Assembly (NCBI GenBank): GCA_913052585.1
Contig: CAJXEB010000019.1
Span: 1 to 39,682, forward strand
Origin: an uncultured Flavobacteriaceae bacterium
Lineage (GTDB): Bacteria; Bacteroidota; Bacteroidia; Flavobacteriales; Flavobacteriaceae
Length of the DNA: 39,682 nucleotides
Direction of reading: 5' to 3'
This document shows positions 16,064 to 25,191 of this stretch, one piece after another. The notes under the pieces were generated by a model. The model saw only the letters and a program-made list of their open reading frames with translations. It had not been told where the DNA came from and did no database searches. Position 1 is the first letter of the stretch; the number at the start of each line of letters is the position of its first letter. The translations under genes and the position numbers were made by a program.

Positions 16064-16846
16064 TTATTTCCCAGGAAAATCAGCTCGTCTTTTTTCTAAA
16101 AAGGCAGTTGTTCCTTCTTTAAAGTCGGCAGTTCCAAAACAGATCCCAAATTGAGTTACCTCAGCATCAAAACCATTTTCACCATCTTCAAATCCGGCAT
16201 TTATTGCTGCAATTGCAGATGCGATCGCAACGGAAGAATTTCTCATAATTTTAGAAGCAATTTTTTGAGTAAATTCCATTAATTCCTCTTGAGTGGTTAC
16301 ATGGTTTACCAAACCGTAATTATGTGCAGTTTTGGCATCAATCATCCCAGCGGTCATAATCATTTCCATAGCTCGCCCTTTACCAATTAATTGAGGTAAT
16401 CGTTGTGTTCCTCCATAACCAGGAATAACCCCTAAGGATACTTCCGGCAATCCCATTTTAGCATTATCACTTGCTATTCTAAAATGAGCAGCCATTGCTA
16501 ATTCCAATCCTCCACCTAATGCAAATCCATTAACAGCAGCAATAACAGGTGTAGAAAGATTAGCAACAAAGTCAAATAATAAAGCTTGCCCTTCTGCAGC
16601 TAAACTTTCACCTTCTGCAACCGAAAAGTCTGAAAATTCACTAATATCAGCACCAGCTACAAAAGCTTTTTCTCCACTACCAGTAATAATGATCACTTTC
16701 GTTTTTCTATCTTCTTCCGCAATTTTAAAAGCCCGATGCAATTCATTAATTGTTTCTTTATTTAAAGCATTTAATTTTGAAGGTCTATTAATAGTAATTG
16801 TTGTTAAACCTTTAGTAGTTTCTGAAAGAATATTGTTGAATTTCAT
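16064..16846 (-). CDS. enoyl-CoA hydratase (crotonase family)
   Basis: Hydrates trans-2-enoyl-CoA in beta-oxidation or related acyl-CoA pathways. The protein has 260 residues. Both catalytic glutamates of true hydratases are present: E115 (GGGLELAMAA) and E135 (GLPEVSLG), 20 residues apart as in mammalian mitochondrial hydratase. The CoA-binding AGADI is at 65-69. Specificity (short-chain, 3-hydroxybutyryl or other) cannot be assigned. No other beta-oxidation gene lies nearby. Confidence 0.92.
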   Translation of the reverse strand: MKFNNILSETTKGLTTITINRPSKLNALNKETINELHRAFKIAEEDRKTKVIIITGSGEKAFVAGADISEFSDFSVAEGESLAAEGQALLFDFVANLSTPVIAAVNGFALGGGLELAMAAHFRIASDNAKMGLPEVSLGVIPGYGGTQRLPQLIGKGRAMEMIMTAGMIDAKTAHNYGLVNHVTTQEELMEFTQKIASKIMRNSSVAIASAIAAINAGFEDGENGFDAEVTQFGICFGTADFKEGTTAFLEKRRADFPGK

Positions 16847-16929
16847 AATAAATAATAATGATTAAAAAAATCTGTTTCTTAGTTAAAATAGCAATTATTT
16901 TTAACTCACCCTTAAAAATGAGTGCTGAA

Positions 16930-16937
16930 CAAAATTA
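16930..16937 (-). promoter_or_regulatory. -7 promoter box of the enoyl-CoA hydratase gene
   Basis: TAATTTTG on the minus strand matches TAnnTTTG 83 bases upstream of the ATG, in the gap after the kinase gene. There is no TTG at the expected distance. Confidence 0.4.
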
Positions 16938-16948
16938 CGAAAAGCAAC

Positions 16949-18406
16949 TTATTTTAGGGGTAATTTTACAATAAAAGTAGTGCCTTTTTCCTTGATGGTT
17001 TTAAAATTAATTTCACCTCCATAAGTCTCTACAATTTTTTTAACCATTGCTAATCCCAATCCCATACCACTTGATTTAGTTGTAAATTTTGGCTCAAAAA
17101 CCATGGGTTTGTTTTCGTCAGCTATACCGGTTCCATTATCCATAACAGAAATAATCGCAAAAGATTCATCTTGATAAACTTTTACTTCAATCTTTGGTTC
17201 TTCTGGTTGGTTTTCATGTATTGCTTGAATACTATTCTTTATTAAATTAGTAATAACCCGAATCAATTGTGTTCTGTCAAATTTGATAATTACTTCTTTT
17301 TTTTCTGAAGTAAAATAAATATACGATTCGTTAAAAATATCCAAAGCCAGTTTGGTTATCTTAACAACATTTAGTGTCTCATCCTGTTGTGCTGGCATTT
17401 GAGCATAGGTTGAAAAAGCAGATGCAATAGAGCTCATCGTATCTATTTGCTGAATTAAACTATGACTATACTCTTTCATTTTTTTATGAATATATGGATC
17501 ATTGGGATCAAATTTTCGCTCGAAACTTTGTACCGTTAAACGCATTGGTGTTAAAGGGTTTTTAATTTCATGAGCTACTTGTTTTGCCATTTCTCTCCAA
17601 GCTGCTTCTCGCTCATTAGTTGCCAATTGAGCTGCACTACTTTCTAATTCATCAATCATTTCGTTATAAGCATCAACCAACGTTGAAACTTCCTGAGATC
17701 GAAGCGGAATTAATATTTTTTTATTCCTTTTGTCTAACCTAGTTTCCTTGATTTTATCTGAAATTGTATTTAACGAACGGGTGATATATTTAGATAAAAA
17801 ATAAGCTAAAATAATAGCAAACAAAAGCATAAAAATATAAGCGATTCCTAATCTCCCCAAATATTTTTTTAGTTCTTTGTTTAAGAACTCATCATCTTCT
17901 AAATATGGTAAATTTAATATTGCAATGGGTTTAAAATGAGAATCTGTGACATAGGTAAATGAAGATTGATATTCAAAATCTTTTTCAAGAATCTTTTCTA
18001 TATAATGTTTGTCAATCGATTGTTTTAAACCTCCTAAAGCTTTCTTAGATATTTTTGAATGAGTCGTATCTTTTATAAAGGATGCTTGGGAAGAAATTAA
18101 TAAATTACCTTTTAAATCGTATAAAAAAACATCTAATTGATGAATGTCCTTAATTTCATAAATTCTGTTTTTAAATATTAATGAAATCTTATCGGTCTCA
18201 ACAGGATATGTGGTGTTTTTTATAACATAATCAATATTTTCGCGTATTGCGGTTTCTTTTCTAATTAAACGTTCCCTGTGATAATCTTGTGTGTTTTCTC
18301 TATATTGAAATACCGTAACAATAACAATAAGAACAGACGCTCCTATTACTAGAAGTATCATGGATAAGAAAATACGAGACCTTAGCGATCTATTTAAAAA
18401 ACTCAT
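16949..18406 (-). CDS. NtrY-like sensor histidine kinase
   Basis: A 485-residue membrane kinase. TM1 is at about 12-33, an extracytoplasmic sensor at about 34-185, TM2 at about 186-205 and a HAMP linker at about 206-260. The dimerisation/phosphoacceptor helix has H279 in AHEIKNPLTPMRL, the version typical of NtrY. The ATPase domain shows the N box (387-396), DNGTGI (423-428) and the GMGLGLAMV glycine box (447-455). No response regulator is adjacent, so the partner is encoded elsewhere. The sensed signal is unknown. Confidence 0.9.
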   Translation of the reverse strand: MSFLNRSLRSRIFLSMILLVIGASVLIVIVTVFQYRENTQDYHRERLIRKETAIRENIDYVIKNTTYPVETDKISLIFKNRIYEIKDIHQLDVFLYDLKGNLLISSQASFIKDTTHSKISKKALGGLKQSIDKHYIEKILEKDFEYQSSFTYVTDSHFKPIAILNLPYLEDDEFLNKELKKYLGRLGIAYIFMLLFAIILAYFLSKYITRSLNTISDKIKETRLDKRNKKILIPLRSQEVSTLVDAYNEMIDELESSAAQLATNEREAAWREMAKQVAHEIKNPLTPMRLTVQSFERKFDPNDPYIHKKMKEYSHSLIQQIDTMSSIASAFSTYAQMPAQQDETLNVVKITKLALDIFNESYIYFTSEKKEVIIKFDRTQLIRVITNLIKNSIQAIHENQPEEPKIEVKVYQDESFAIISVMDNGTGIADENKPMVFEPKFTTKSSGMGLGLAMVKKIVETYGGEINFKTIKEKGTTFIVKLPLK

Positions 18407-18456
18407 TTATTTATTTTAAAATTGATTACATCAATAATCAAACCACTTAGAACATT

Positions 18457-21400
18457 CTAATTAGTACCCCCTTCAATAAACAAATAGTTTAAGTTTAATG
18501 AATTAAATTCTGAATTAAACATCTTAATTTCGTCTGAAATAAGCGCGTTAAATTTTTCTAATTCTGAATTAATTTTTTGAGTTAACTCCTCTTTAACGGC
18601 AATATCTTGTTTGGTTGGAGGAAAATCTCCCATATCCACCAAACTGTTTAAATGTCCAAGTTTATTAGTTAGTTTAATTGGAAAATTTAAAGGATCCTGT
18701 CCACTTTTGTTTTGAGTTTGATATAATGCTTTTTCAATTTCTGAAAAATCCTCACTTAACTTTTTAGCCTTTTCTTTTAATTCTTCCACTCGGTCATCAT
18801 CTTTATATTGTTCCTGAAATGAAGTTAACTGCTTATTAATGGCTCTAATCTTTTTTATTGATTTATGAGCATTATCTACCGTTTCATTAATATCAGTAAT
18901 AAAATCAAACTGTTTTTGCATACCAGCAACATCTGTTTCAGAGTTTGGATTTGAAACGATGTCAAAGCTTTGGGTATAATTTTCATCCGCAACACTTAAA
19001 ACCACTTTATAATTTCCAGGTACCGCTTTAGGAGCATTTAAACTTGCCCACCAAAGTATCATTCCCTCAAACTTTGCGGCGGATTTACCTCGAGTATTCC
19101 AAACATAATTATTGGAGCCTTCCTTAACTTTAAAGTTATCTTTTTTGTTTTTTGTACTGACCGTTTTTATAGTATCGTTTTTTGAATTTAAATAACTCAA
19201 TTTTATTTCTTTCTCTTCTGGATTTTTAACATAAAAATAAGTGATTACTCCTGACGGATGATTAGTTCCTGTTGTTAAAGATTTGTCATTTGAAGACCCT
19301 CCCATGCGGTACGTCTTTTTAGGTTTAAATAATATGTTTTTATTATTATCGATATCTAAAGCCTGGTGTAATAGGCTTAAATCATCTAAAATCCAAAGAC
19401 TTCTACCTTGTGTGGCTACTATTAAATTGTTATTCTTTATTGCTAAATCTGTAATTGGAACAATAGGTAAGTTTAATTGAAGCGGCTGCCAGTAAGTGCC
19501 TTCATTATGTGAATAATAAATTCCTGTTTCGGTACCAGCGTATAAAAAACCTTTTTTTACGGGATCTTCTCTTAACACTCTTGTAAAATGTTCACTAGGA
19601 ATCCCATTAGTGATTTTTTTCCACGATTTCCCATAATCATTCGTTTTGTACAAATAAGGTTCAAAATCTCCTTTTTTGTACTTTGTTCCAGCAATATAAC
19701 AAGTTCCTTCATTATAAACGGAAGGCTCTATACTATTAATCATCATCCATTCTGGCATGCCTTTAGGAGTCACATTTTCCCATGTTTCTCCATCATTTCT
19801 TGAAACATGAACCAATCCATCGTCAGATCCTGTCCATAGAAGTCCTTCTTTAATTGGAGATTCTGCTGCCGCAAAAATAGTACAGTAGTATTCAACAGAC
19901 GTATTGTCTTGAGTTATGGGTCCACCTGAAGATTTTAATTTAGTGGTATCATTTCTCGTTAAATCTGGACTTAATACGTTCCAGCTTTCACCTTCATTAG
20001 TGGTTACATGAACGTGATTCGAAAAAGTATATAATTTTTTGGTATTGTGTTTTGAAAAGAACATTGGAAAGTTCCATTGGAAACGATATTTCATATCCTC
20101 TGCACCATGCCCCATTGGATTGTCTGGCCATACACTTACACTTCTTAAGGTTTTAGTTTTATGATTGTATCTAGTTAAAAATCCATCATAACTACCTCCA
20201 TAAACAATATCGTTATTTTCAGGATCGATTGTTATGTGCGCACTTTCTCCACCAGCTGTTTCTTCCCAATCTTCTTCATCGATATTCCATCCTTCGTTTC
20301 TATGAGATATCCGGATAGTTGAATTGTCCTGCTGTGCAGCATAGATTCTATATGGAAAAGAATCATCTGTGGTAACTCTATAAAATTGAGCTGTTGGCTG
20401 ATTGTGATACGTACTCCAAGTTTCACCACCATCATAAGTTGTTTGAGCACCACCATCATCACCCATTATCATTCGTTTTGGGTTTTCAGGAGCTATCCAC
20501 AAATCATGATGGTCTCCATGCGGAGCATTAAAAGTGCTATATGTTTTTCCGCCATCGGTACTTTTATGGTACCTTACATTTAGTACATAAACCACTTCTG
20601 CATCTTGAGGATCGGCATAAATACGCGAATAATACCAAGCTCGTTGTCTTAGTTTTCTTTCGCTATTAATGAGTTTCCAAGTTTCGCCACCATCGGTACT
20701 TTTATAAACACCACCTTTATCTTTATTTTCAACTATTGCCCAAACATTATTGTTATTTACTGGCGAAACAGTTACTCCAATATTTCCTAAAATTCCTTCA
20801 GCAAATCCTTCATTTTTTGAGATTTCTATCCAAGTTTCTCCGCTATCGACACTCTTCCAAAGTGCAGAACCATCACCACCACTACTCAAACTATATGGAG
20901 TTCTTCTTAAATTCCAAGTAGATGCATATAGAATACGTGGATTGGTAGCGTCCATAATTAAATCGACTGCTCCAGCATTTTCATTTACAAATAATTTATT
21001 CTCCCAAGTTTTTCCTCCATCGGTGCTTTTATAAATACCTCTTTCGGCTGTAGGTTTATATATGTTCCCTAAAACAGCTGCAAATACCGTATTATGATCT
21101 CTTGGATGAATTACAATTCTAGGAATATGGCGACTTTTTTTTAATCCAATATGTTCCCAAGATTGTCCGGCATTTTCTGTTTTCCAAACTCCATAACCAG
21201 AAGAAACGTTTCCTCTTACCGTAGATTCACCACCTCCAACATACATTACATTAGGGTCGTCGGTACTCACCGCAATAGCACCTATAGAGCCTCCAAAAAA
21301 TCCATCAGAAATATTTTCCCATTTTCTACCTCCATCTTCCGTTTTCCAAACTCCACCACCAGTAGCTCCAAAATAAAACAAGTTGGGTTTATTTGGTACG

Positions 21401-21564
21401 CCAGTAACTGCAGCGCTTCTTCCTCCACGAAATGGGCCAAGAAGTCTATATTCTAAAGCATCATAATACGGTTCTTTTTGGGATTGCGAATAAGTGTTTT
21501 CAGATTGAATTCCGAAGATAAAAAGGAATGCAATTGATAATAATTTAAAAGTTGTTGGTTTCAT
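18457..21564 (-). CDS. exported Asp-box (BNR/sortilin-type) beta-propeller protein
   Basis: A 1035-residue secreted or periplasmic protein. The signal peptide spans about 1-27. About eleven Asp-box turns of the form S-x-D-G-G-x-T-W occur between residues 75 and 700 (for example STDGGKTW and SVDSGETW), forming one or two large propellers as in VPS10/sortilin and GH74-like proteins. A beta-sandwich-like region follows, then a charged helical tail (about 905-1010). No T9SS sorting domain is visible. Such proteins are often labelled glycosyl hydrolase, but no catalytic pair is identifiable here, so the activity is open. It lies between the kinase and the PPK2 genes. Confidence 0.8.
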   Translation of the reverse strand: MKPTTFKLLSIAFLFIFGIQSENTYSQSQKEPYYDALEYRLLGPFRGGRSAAVTGVPNKPNLFYFGATGGGVWKTEDGGRKWENISDGFFGGSIGAIAVSTDDPNVMYVGGGESTVRGNVSSGYGVWKTENAGQSWEHIGLKKSRHIPRIVIHPRDHNTVFAAVLGNIYKPTAERGIYKSTDGGKTWENKLFVNENAGAVDLIMDATNPRILYASTWNLRRTPYSLSSGGDGSALWKSVDSGETWIEISKNEGFAEGILGNIGVTVSPVNNNNVWAIVENKDKGGVYKSTDGGETWKLINSERKLRQRAWYYSRIYADPQDAEVVYVLNVRYHKSTDGGKTYSTFNAPHGDHHDLWIAPENPKRMIMGDDGGAQTTYDGGETWSTYHNQPTAQFYRVTTDDSFPYRIYAAQQDNSTIRISHRNEGWNIDEEDWEETAGGESAHITIDPENNDIVYGGSYDGFLTRYNHKTKTLRSVSVWPDNPMGHGAEDMKYRFQWNFPMFFSKHNTKKLYTFSNHVHVTTNEGESWNVLSPDLTRNDTTKLKSSGGPITQDNTSVEYYCTIFAAAESPIKEGLLWTGSDDGLVHVSRNDGETWENVTPKGMPEWMMINSIEPSVYNEGTCYIAGTKYKKGDFEPYLYKTNDYGKSWKKITNGIPSEHFTRVLREDPVKKGFLYAGTETGIYYSHNEGTYWQPLQLNLPIVPITDLAIKNNNLIVATQGRSLWILDDLSLLHQALDIDNNKNILFKPKKTYRMGGSSNDKSLTTGTNHPSGVITYFYVKNPEEKEIKLSYLNSKNDTIKTVSTKNKKDNFKVKEGSNNYVWNTRGKSAAKFEGMILWWASLNAPKAVPGNYKVVLSVADENYTQSFDIVSNPNSETDVAGMQKQFDFITDINETVDNAHKSIKKIRAINKQLTSFQEQYKDDDRVEELKEKAKKLSEDFSEIEKALYQTQNKSGQDPLNFPIKLTNKLGHLNSLVDMGDFPPTKQDIAVKEELTQKINSELEKFNALISDEIKMFNSEFNSLNLNYLFIEGGTN

Positions 21565-21634
21565 AATTGTAAAATAATTATTAAAGATATGGAATTTTAT
21601 ACCTTCTATAGAATTAGAAACCTACTAACTAATT

Positions 21635-22447
21635 CTAATCTTCTAAATGCACATGTTTAATCACTTCTAAATCCTTGTTCTCATAAGGTATACTAATTAA
21701 AACATGCTCTATAGCTTCTATCCTAGCCTTCGTTTTTCTATTGGCTTTAATTACTTTCCAGGGAGCAATTATGGTATTAGTTTTAGAGAACATTTTATCT
21801 TTATAATCTGTATAATCGTCCCAAAGTTCTAATGCTTTTTGATCGACAGCACTAAACTTCCATTTTTTTATAGGGCTATCAATAATATCTTGGAATCTCT
21901 TTTCTTGTTCGTTTTTTGAAATAGAGAAATAAAACTTAATCAGTCGTACTCCAGATTCAGTTATCATTCTCTCAAAGTCATTTACTTGATTCATAAAAAT
22001 TTCATATTGTTCATCGGTACAAAAACCATTAACAGGTTCTACAATTGCTCTGTTATACCAACTCCTATCAAAGAACACCATAGTTCCTTCCATAGGTAAC
22101 AAATTAGTATACCGTTGAAAATACCATTGTCCCATTTCTTCATCACTAGGTTTTGGTAAAGCGACTACTTTAAACTCTCTAGGATTTAAATGTTCTGTGA
22201 TTCTTCTTATAGCACCACCCTTTCCAGCCGCATCTCTTCCTTCAAAAACAAAAACTATTTTTTCGTCGTTGTTTTTTACCCATTTCTGAAGTTTAATCAA
22301 TTCCTCTTGCAATTGATCTAATCTGTTTTCATATCGCATATACCTAAGCGCTCTAGAAATACTGAAAGTTTCTCTAGATAAAAAAAGCTTTAAACCCTTT
22401 TTTTTATTTAATAGTTTGAGGTCTTTTTCGGTGATTTTATCCTTCAT
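21635..22447 (-). CDS. ppk2: polyphosphate kinase 2 family protein (second of the pair)
   Basis: Single-domain PPK2 of 270 residues, transferring phosphate between polyphosphate and nucleoside mono- or diphosphates. Walker A is at 70-78 (GRDAAGKGG), with a lid Arg pair following, and Walker B at 125-133 (FFDRSWYNR). Its ATG lies inside the upstream ppk2, an 11-base overlap. The N-terminus (1-40) differs from its neighbour, but the cores align closely. Whether it prefers AMP or ADP cannot be decided here. Confidence 0.93.
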   Translation of the reverse strand: MKDKITEKDLKLLNKKKGLKLFLSRETFSISRALRYMRYENRLDQLQEELIKLQKWVKNNDEKIVFVFEGRDAAGKGGAIRRITEHLNPREFKVVALPKPSDEEMGQWYFQRYTNLLPMEGTMVFFDRSWYNRAIVEPVNGFCTDEQYEIFMNQVNDFERMITESGVRLIKFYFSISKNEQEKRFQDIIDSPIKKWKFSAVDQKALELWDDYTDYKDKMFSKTNTIIAPWKVIKANRKTKARIEAIEHVLISIPYENKDLEVIKHVHLED

Positions 22448-23309
22448 TAGTGTCGCTTTTTTTTAAAGTTCTATGATAACGCTGCACAATATTTGGGTCT
22501 GCTAATAAAGTAGTTCCAGAACTTCCTTTCCCTTCATAATCAAATCTAGAAAGTAAATATCGCAAACTTTCCAAACGTGCTTCCTTTTTGTTATTCGTTT
22601 TAATTATAATCCAAGGACTAAATGTGGTGTGTGTGTTAGCAAACATTTGATCTTTATAATGGGTGTAAACATCCCATTTATTTTGACCCTCTTGGTCTAC
22701 AGGGCTAAATTTCCATCGTTTTAATGGACTTGCTAGACGAGATTCAAACCTTTTTAATTGCTCCTTTTTTGTTACCGAAAACCAAAACTTAATTAATATC
22801 ACTCCATCTTCATAAAGTAAGTGTTCAAATTCGGGAACTTGAATCATAAACTTATTGTATTGTTCTTTAGAACAGAACCCCATAACTGGTTCTACAACCG
22901 CTCTATTATACCAGCTTCTATCGAAAAACACAAGCTCTCCAGGGTGGGGCATTTCTTTAATATACCTTCTAAAATACCACTGCCCTTGTTCTATTTCTGT
23001 AGGTTTGGCAAGTGCCACAACTCTTCTAGCACGAGGATTTAAATGCTCGGTCATTCGTCTTATAGAACCTCCTTTTCCTGCAGCATCTCGACCTTCAAAA
23101 ATAACACAAACTCTTTTTTTATTTTTAGTTACCCATTTTTGAAGATTAACCAATTCGGCTTGTAGCTTATAAAGTTGTTCTTCATAATCTAAATCATATA
23201 AAACTTCTTCTAATTTTTCAGGAGAAATATCTGATTTAATGAGGTTTAAAAATTCTTGTTTATTTATTTCTCCATTCTCAAGAGATTTAAAACTATCTAG
23301 TGTTAACAT
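22437..23309 (-). CDS. ppk2: polyphosphate kinase 2 family protein (first of the pair)
   Basis: A 290-residue PPK2 with Walker A at 73-81 and Walker B from about 128 (FFDRSWYNRAVVEPVMGF). It is closely related to the gene it overlaps, so the pair probably arose by tandem duplication and is translationally coupled. It starts a leftward unit divergent from an exported DinB-fold gene. The 128-base gap between them contains two perfect inverted repeats. Confidence 0.93.
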   Translation of the reverse strand: MLTLDSFKSLENGEINKQEFLNLIKSDISPEKLEEVLYDLDYEEQLYKLQAELVNLQKWVTKNKKRVCVIFEGRDAAGKGGSIRRMTEHLNPRARRVVALAKPTEIEQGQWYFRRYIKEMPHPGELVFFDRSWYNRAVVEPVMGFCSKEQYNKFMIQVPEFEHLLYEDGVILIKFWFSVTKKEQLKRFESRLASPLKRWKFSPVDQEGQNKWDVYTHYKDQMFANTHTTFSPWIIIKTNNKKEARLESLRYLLSRFDYEGKGSSGTTLLADPNIVQRYHRTLKKSDTNEG

Positions 23310-23354
23310 ACGCTTGTATTGTAATTTATAAAGGTCTGACTTTTTTAATAAATA

Positions 23355-23375
23355 AAAACTGATAAAATCAGTTTT
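23355..23375. repeat. perfect inverted repeat between ppk2 and the DinB-fold gene
   Basis: AAAACTGAT-AAA-ATCAGTTTT, nine paired bases with a three-base centre, lies midway in the divergent intergenic region. It could be an operator or a short hairpin. It lacks a terminator T-run on the plus strand, and on the minus strand it would act upstream of the ppk2 start. Confidence 0.6.
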
Positions 23376-23400
23376 ATAGTTTTAACAAATTAAAAATTCT

Positions 23401-23414
23401 CAATAAATTTATTG
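23401..23414. repeat. 14-base perfect palindrome upstream of the DinB-fold gene
   Basis: CAATAAATTTATTG is a perfect palindrome ending 23 bases before the ATG at 23438. Its position suits a transcription-factor site, but AT-rich palindromes also arise by chance. Confidence 0.45.
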
Positions 23415-23437
23415 TTTCTTTATTAAAACAAAAAGCA

Positions 23438-23956
23438 ATGAACAAAATAACACTTTTAGTTTTACTAATTGTAATACATTTTTCCACAATTATGGCACAA
23501 CAAATAACTCCAAAACTGGCTTTTTTGGAAAAATGGGAAAACTCAAAAAGTTATCTTATTGCTCTTGCGGAAGCAATGCCTGAAAATAATTACGGTTTTA
23601 AACCTACCGAAAGACAAATGACTTTTAAAGAGCAATTAATCCATATTAAAGGTAATATGGATTGGTTGAGTGTTACTTATTTTACAGATATTGAATATAA
23701 AAAGAAGAAAAAAGAATTGCCACAAACCAAAAATGAAATAATTTTAGCATTAGGAAATGCTTTTGATGCTGTGGTTATGGTTGTTAAAAATACTTCTGGC
23801 GAAGACTTAAAAGAAACGGTTGATTTCTTTGCAGGACCCAAAAGTAAATTGCAAATATTAAATCTACTACAAGATCATGTAACGCACCATAGAGGGCAAC
23901 TAATTGTTTATTTGAATTTAAACGAAATTGAACCTCCAAAATATAGTGGCTGGTAA
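23438..23956 (+). CDS. exported DinB-family metal-binding protein
   Basis: A 172-residue protein with a Sec signal peptide (1-20, ending MAQ), followed by a four-helix DinB fold. The metal-binding triad is H69 (QLIHIKGNMDW), H147 and H151 (DHVTHHRGQ). DinB-fold proteins include thiol transferases and many of unknown function, and the name does not imply the DinB polymerase. The signal peptide places this one outside the cytoplasm. Its stop is three bases before the ogt ATG. Confidence 0.82.
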   Translation: MNKITLLVLLIVIHFSTIMAQQITPKLAFLEKWENSKSYLIALAEAMPENNYGFKPTERQMTFKEQLIHIKGNMDWLSVTYFTDIEYKKKKKELPQTKNEIILALGNAFDAVVMVVKNTSGEDLKETVDFFAGPKSKLQILNLLQDHVTHHRGQLIVYLNLNEIEPPKYSGW

Positions 23957-23959
23957 TTT

Positions 23960-24433
23960 ATGGATACAGTATACTTACATACACCCATTGGGAGCCTTGA
24001 AATTAAAGGCACTAAAGAAGGATTAGCTTCAGTTCATTTTTTAAATTCTGAAGAAGAGACCAGTACAAAAATTCCTACCACATTACAAAAAACGGTTGAA
24101 CAATTACAAGAATATTTTCTAGGAACTAGAACCGAATTCAACTTAAAACTCAACCCAGAAGGAACTGATTTTCAGAAAAAAGTATGGCAAAAACTACAAG
24201 AAATTACTTTTTCTAAAACGGTTTCCTATCAGACCATCGCCAATCGTTTGGGAAATCCAAAAGTAATAAGAGCTGCTGCTTCGGCGAATGGTAAAAACCC
24301 TATTTCAATTATTATTCCTTGTCATAGAGTAATTGGAAAAGATGGATCATTGACTGGTTATGCTGGTGGGTTGCATCGTAAAAAATGGCTTTTAGAACAC
24401 GAATCTCCTGTTAAACAACAATCGCTTTTTTAA
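23960..24433 (+). CDS. ogt: methylated-DNA-[protein]-cysteine S-methyltransferase
   Basis: Repairs O6-alkylguanine by one-time transfer of the alkyl group to its own cysteine, C121 in the IIPCHRVIG motif. The 157 residues match the short Ogt form without an Ada-like regulatory domain. The Arg-finger helix (RAAASANGKNP) precedes the active site. It lies three bases after the DinB-fold gene and 44 bases before an exonuclease gene. Confidence 0.95.
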   Translation: MDTVYLHTPIGSLEIKGTKEGLASVHFLNSEEETSTKIPTTLQKTVEQLQEYFLGTRTEFNLKLNPEGTDFQKKVWQKLQEITFSKTVSYQTIANRLGNPKVIRAAASANGKNPISIIIPCHRVIGKDGSLTGYAGGLHRKKWLLEHESPVKQQSLF

Positions 24434-24477
24434 TTTCACTATCTTTATAATTCCTCCCCGATTACAATAACTAAATT

Positions 24478-25191
24478 ATGTTGAAAAGAATTAAACTAGA
24501 AAACGTATTGTTTCTAGATATTGAAACGGTTCCTTTATTTGCTAATTTTTGCGAATTAGACGACACTGCAAAACAGCTTTGGGAACAAAAAACCAACTAC
24601 CAGAGAAAAGATGAGTTTACTCCAGAAGAGTTTTACGATAGAGCAGGAATCTGGGCTGAATTTGGGAAAATTGTTTGTATTTCGGTAGGGTATTTTGTTT
24701 TTAAAGGTGAGGTACGAAATTTTCGAGTAACCTCCTTTCATGGTGAAGAAGATACTATTCTAAATGAATTTAAAACCTTACTTGAAACTCATTTTAATAA
24801 AGCAAATCACCTGTTGTGTGCTCATAATGGGAAAGAATTTGATTTCCCTTATATCGCCAGAAGAATGATTATTAATAGCATTGACATTCCTTTTAAACTA
24901 AATCTATTTGGGAAAAAACCTTGGGAAGTACCTCATCTGGATACGCTAGAATTATGGAAGTTTGGGGATTATAAAACCTATACCTCTTTAAAATTAATGA
25001 CTCACGTTTTGGGAATACCATCACCAAAAGATGACATTGATGGAAGTGAAGTTAGAGATGTTTTTTATAAGGAAAATGATGTCGATAGGATCATTCGTTA
25101 TTGTGAAAAAGACACCATTGCTGTTGCCCAAATTATTCTGCGATTGCGAAATGAAGAATTACTAGTAAATGATGAGATCCTTAGTGTTTAA
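24478..25191 (+). CDS. DnaQ-like 3'-5' exonuclease (PolB-type exonuclease domain)
   Basis: A stand-alone exonuclease domain of 237 residues. The DEDD acids are visible: D14 and E16 (FLDIETV), D122 (GKEFDFPYIARR) and D212 with Tyr208 (YCEKDTIAV), giving the DEDDy form. It resembles the proofreading domain of family B polymerases without the polymerase. A role in DNA end processing or repair is likely but unproven. It overlaps the 3' end of recJ by 11 bases tail to tail. Confidence 0.85.
   Translation: MLKRIKLENVLFLDIETVPLFANFCELDDTAKQLWEQKTNYQRKDEFTPEEFYDRAGIWAEFGKIVCISVGYFVFKGEVRNFRVTSFHGEEDTILNEFKTLLETHFNKANHLLCAHNGKEFDFPYIARRMIINSIDIPFKLNLFGKKPWEVPHLDTLELWKFGDYKTYTSLKLMTHVLGIPSPKDDIDGSEVRDVFYKENDVDRIIRYCEKDTIAVAQIILRLRNEELLVNDEILSV

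Noticed and set aside
16903-16923. ACTCA/TGAGT repeat in the enoyl-CoA hydratase leader
   Set aside because: Only five pairs with a ten-base loop; too weak to call.
20750-21456. Several plus-strand frames opposite the Asp-box protein
   Set aside because: They mirror the repetitive Asp-box codons and lack start signals and recognisable domains.
21610-21636. AGAATTAG/CTAATTCT inverted repeat at the end of the second ppk2
   Set aside because: All AT-rich pairing, no T-run, and it overlaps the stop codon. Chance is likely in this base composition.
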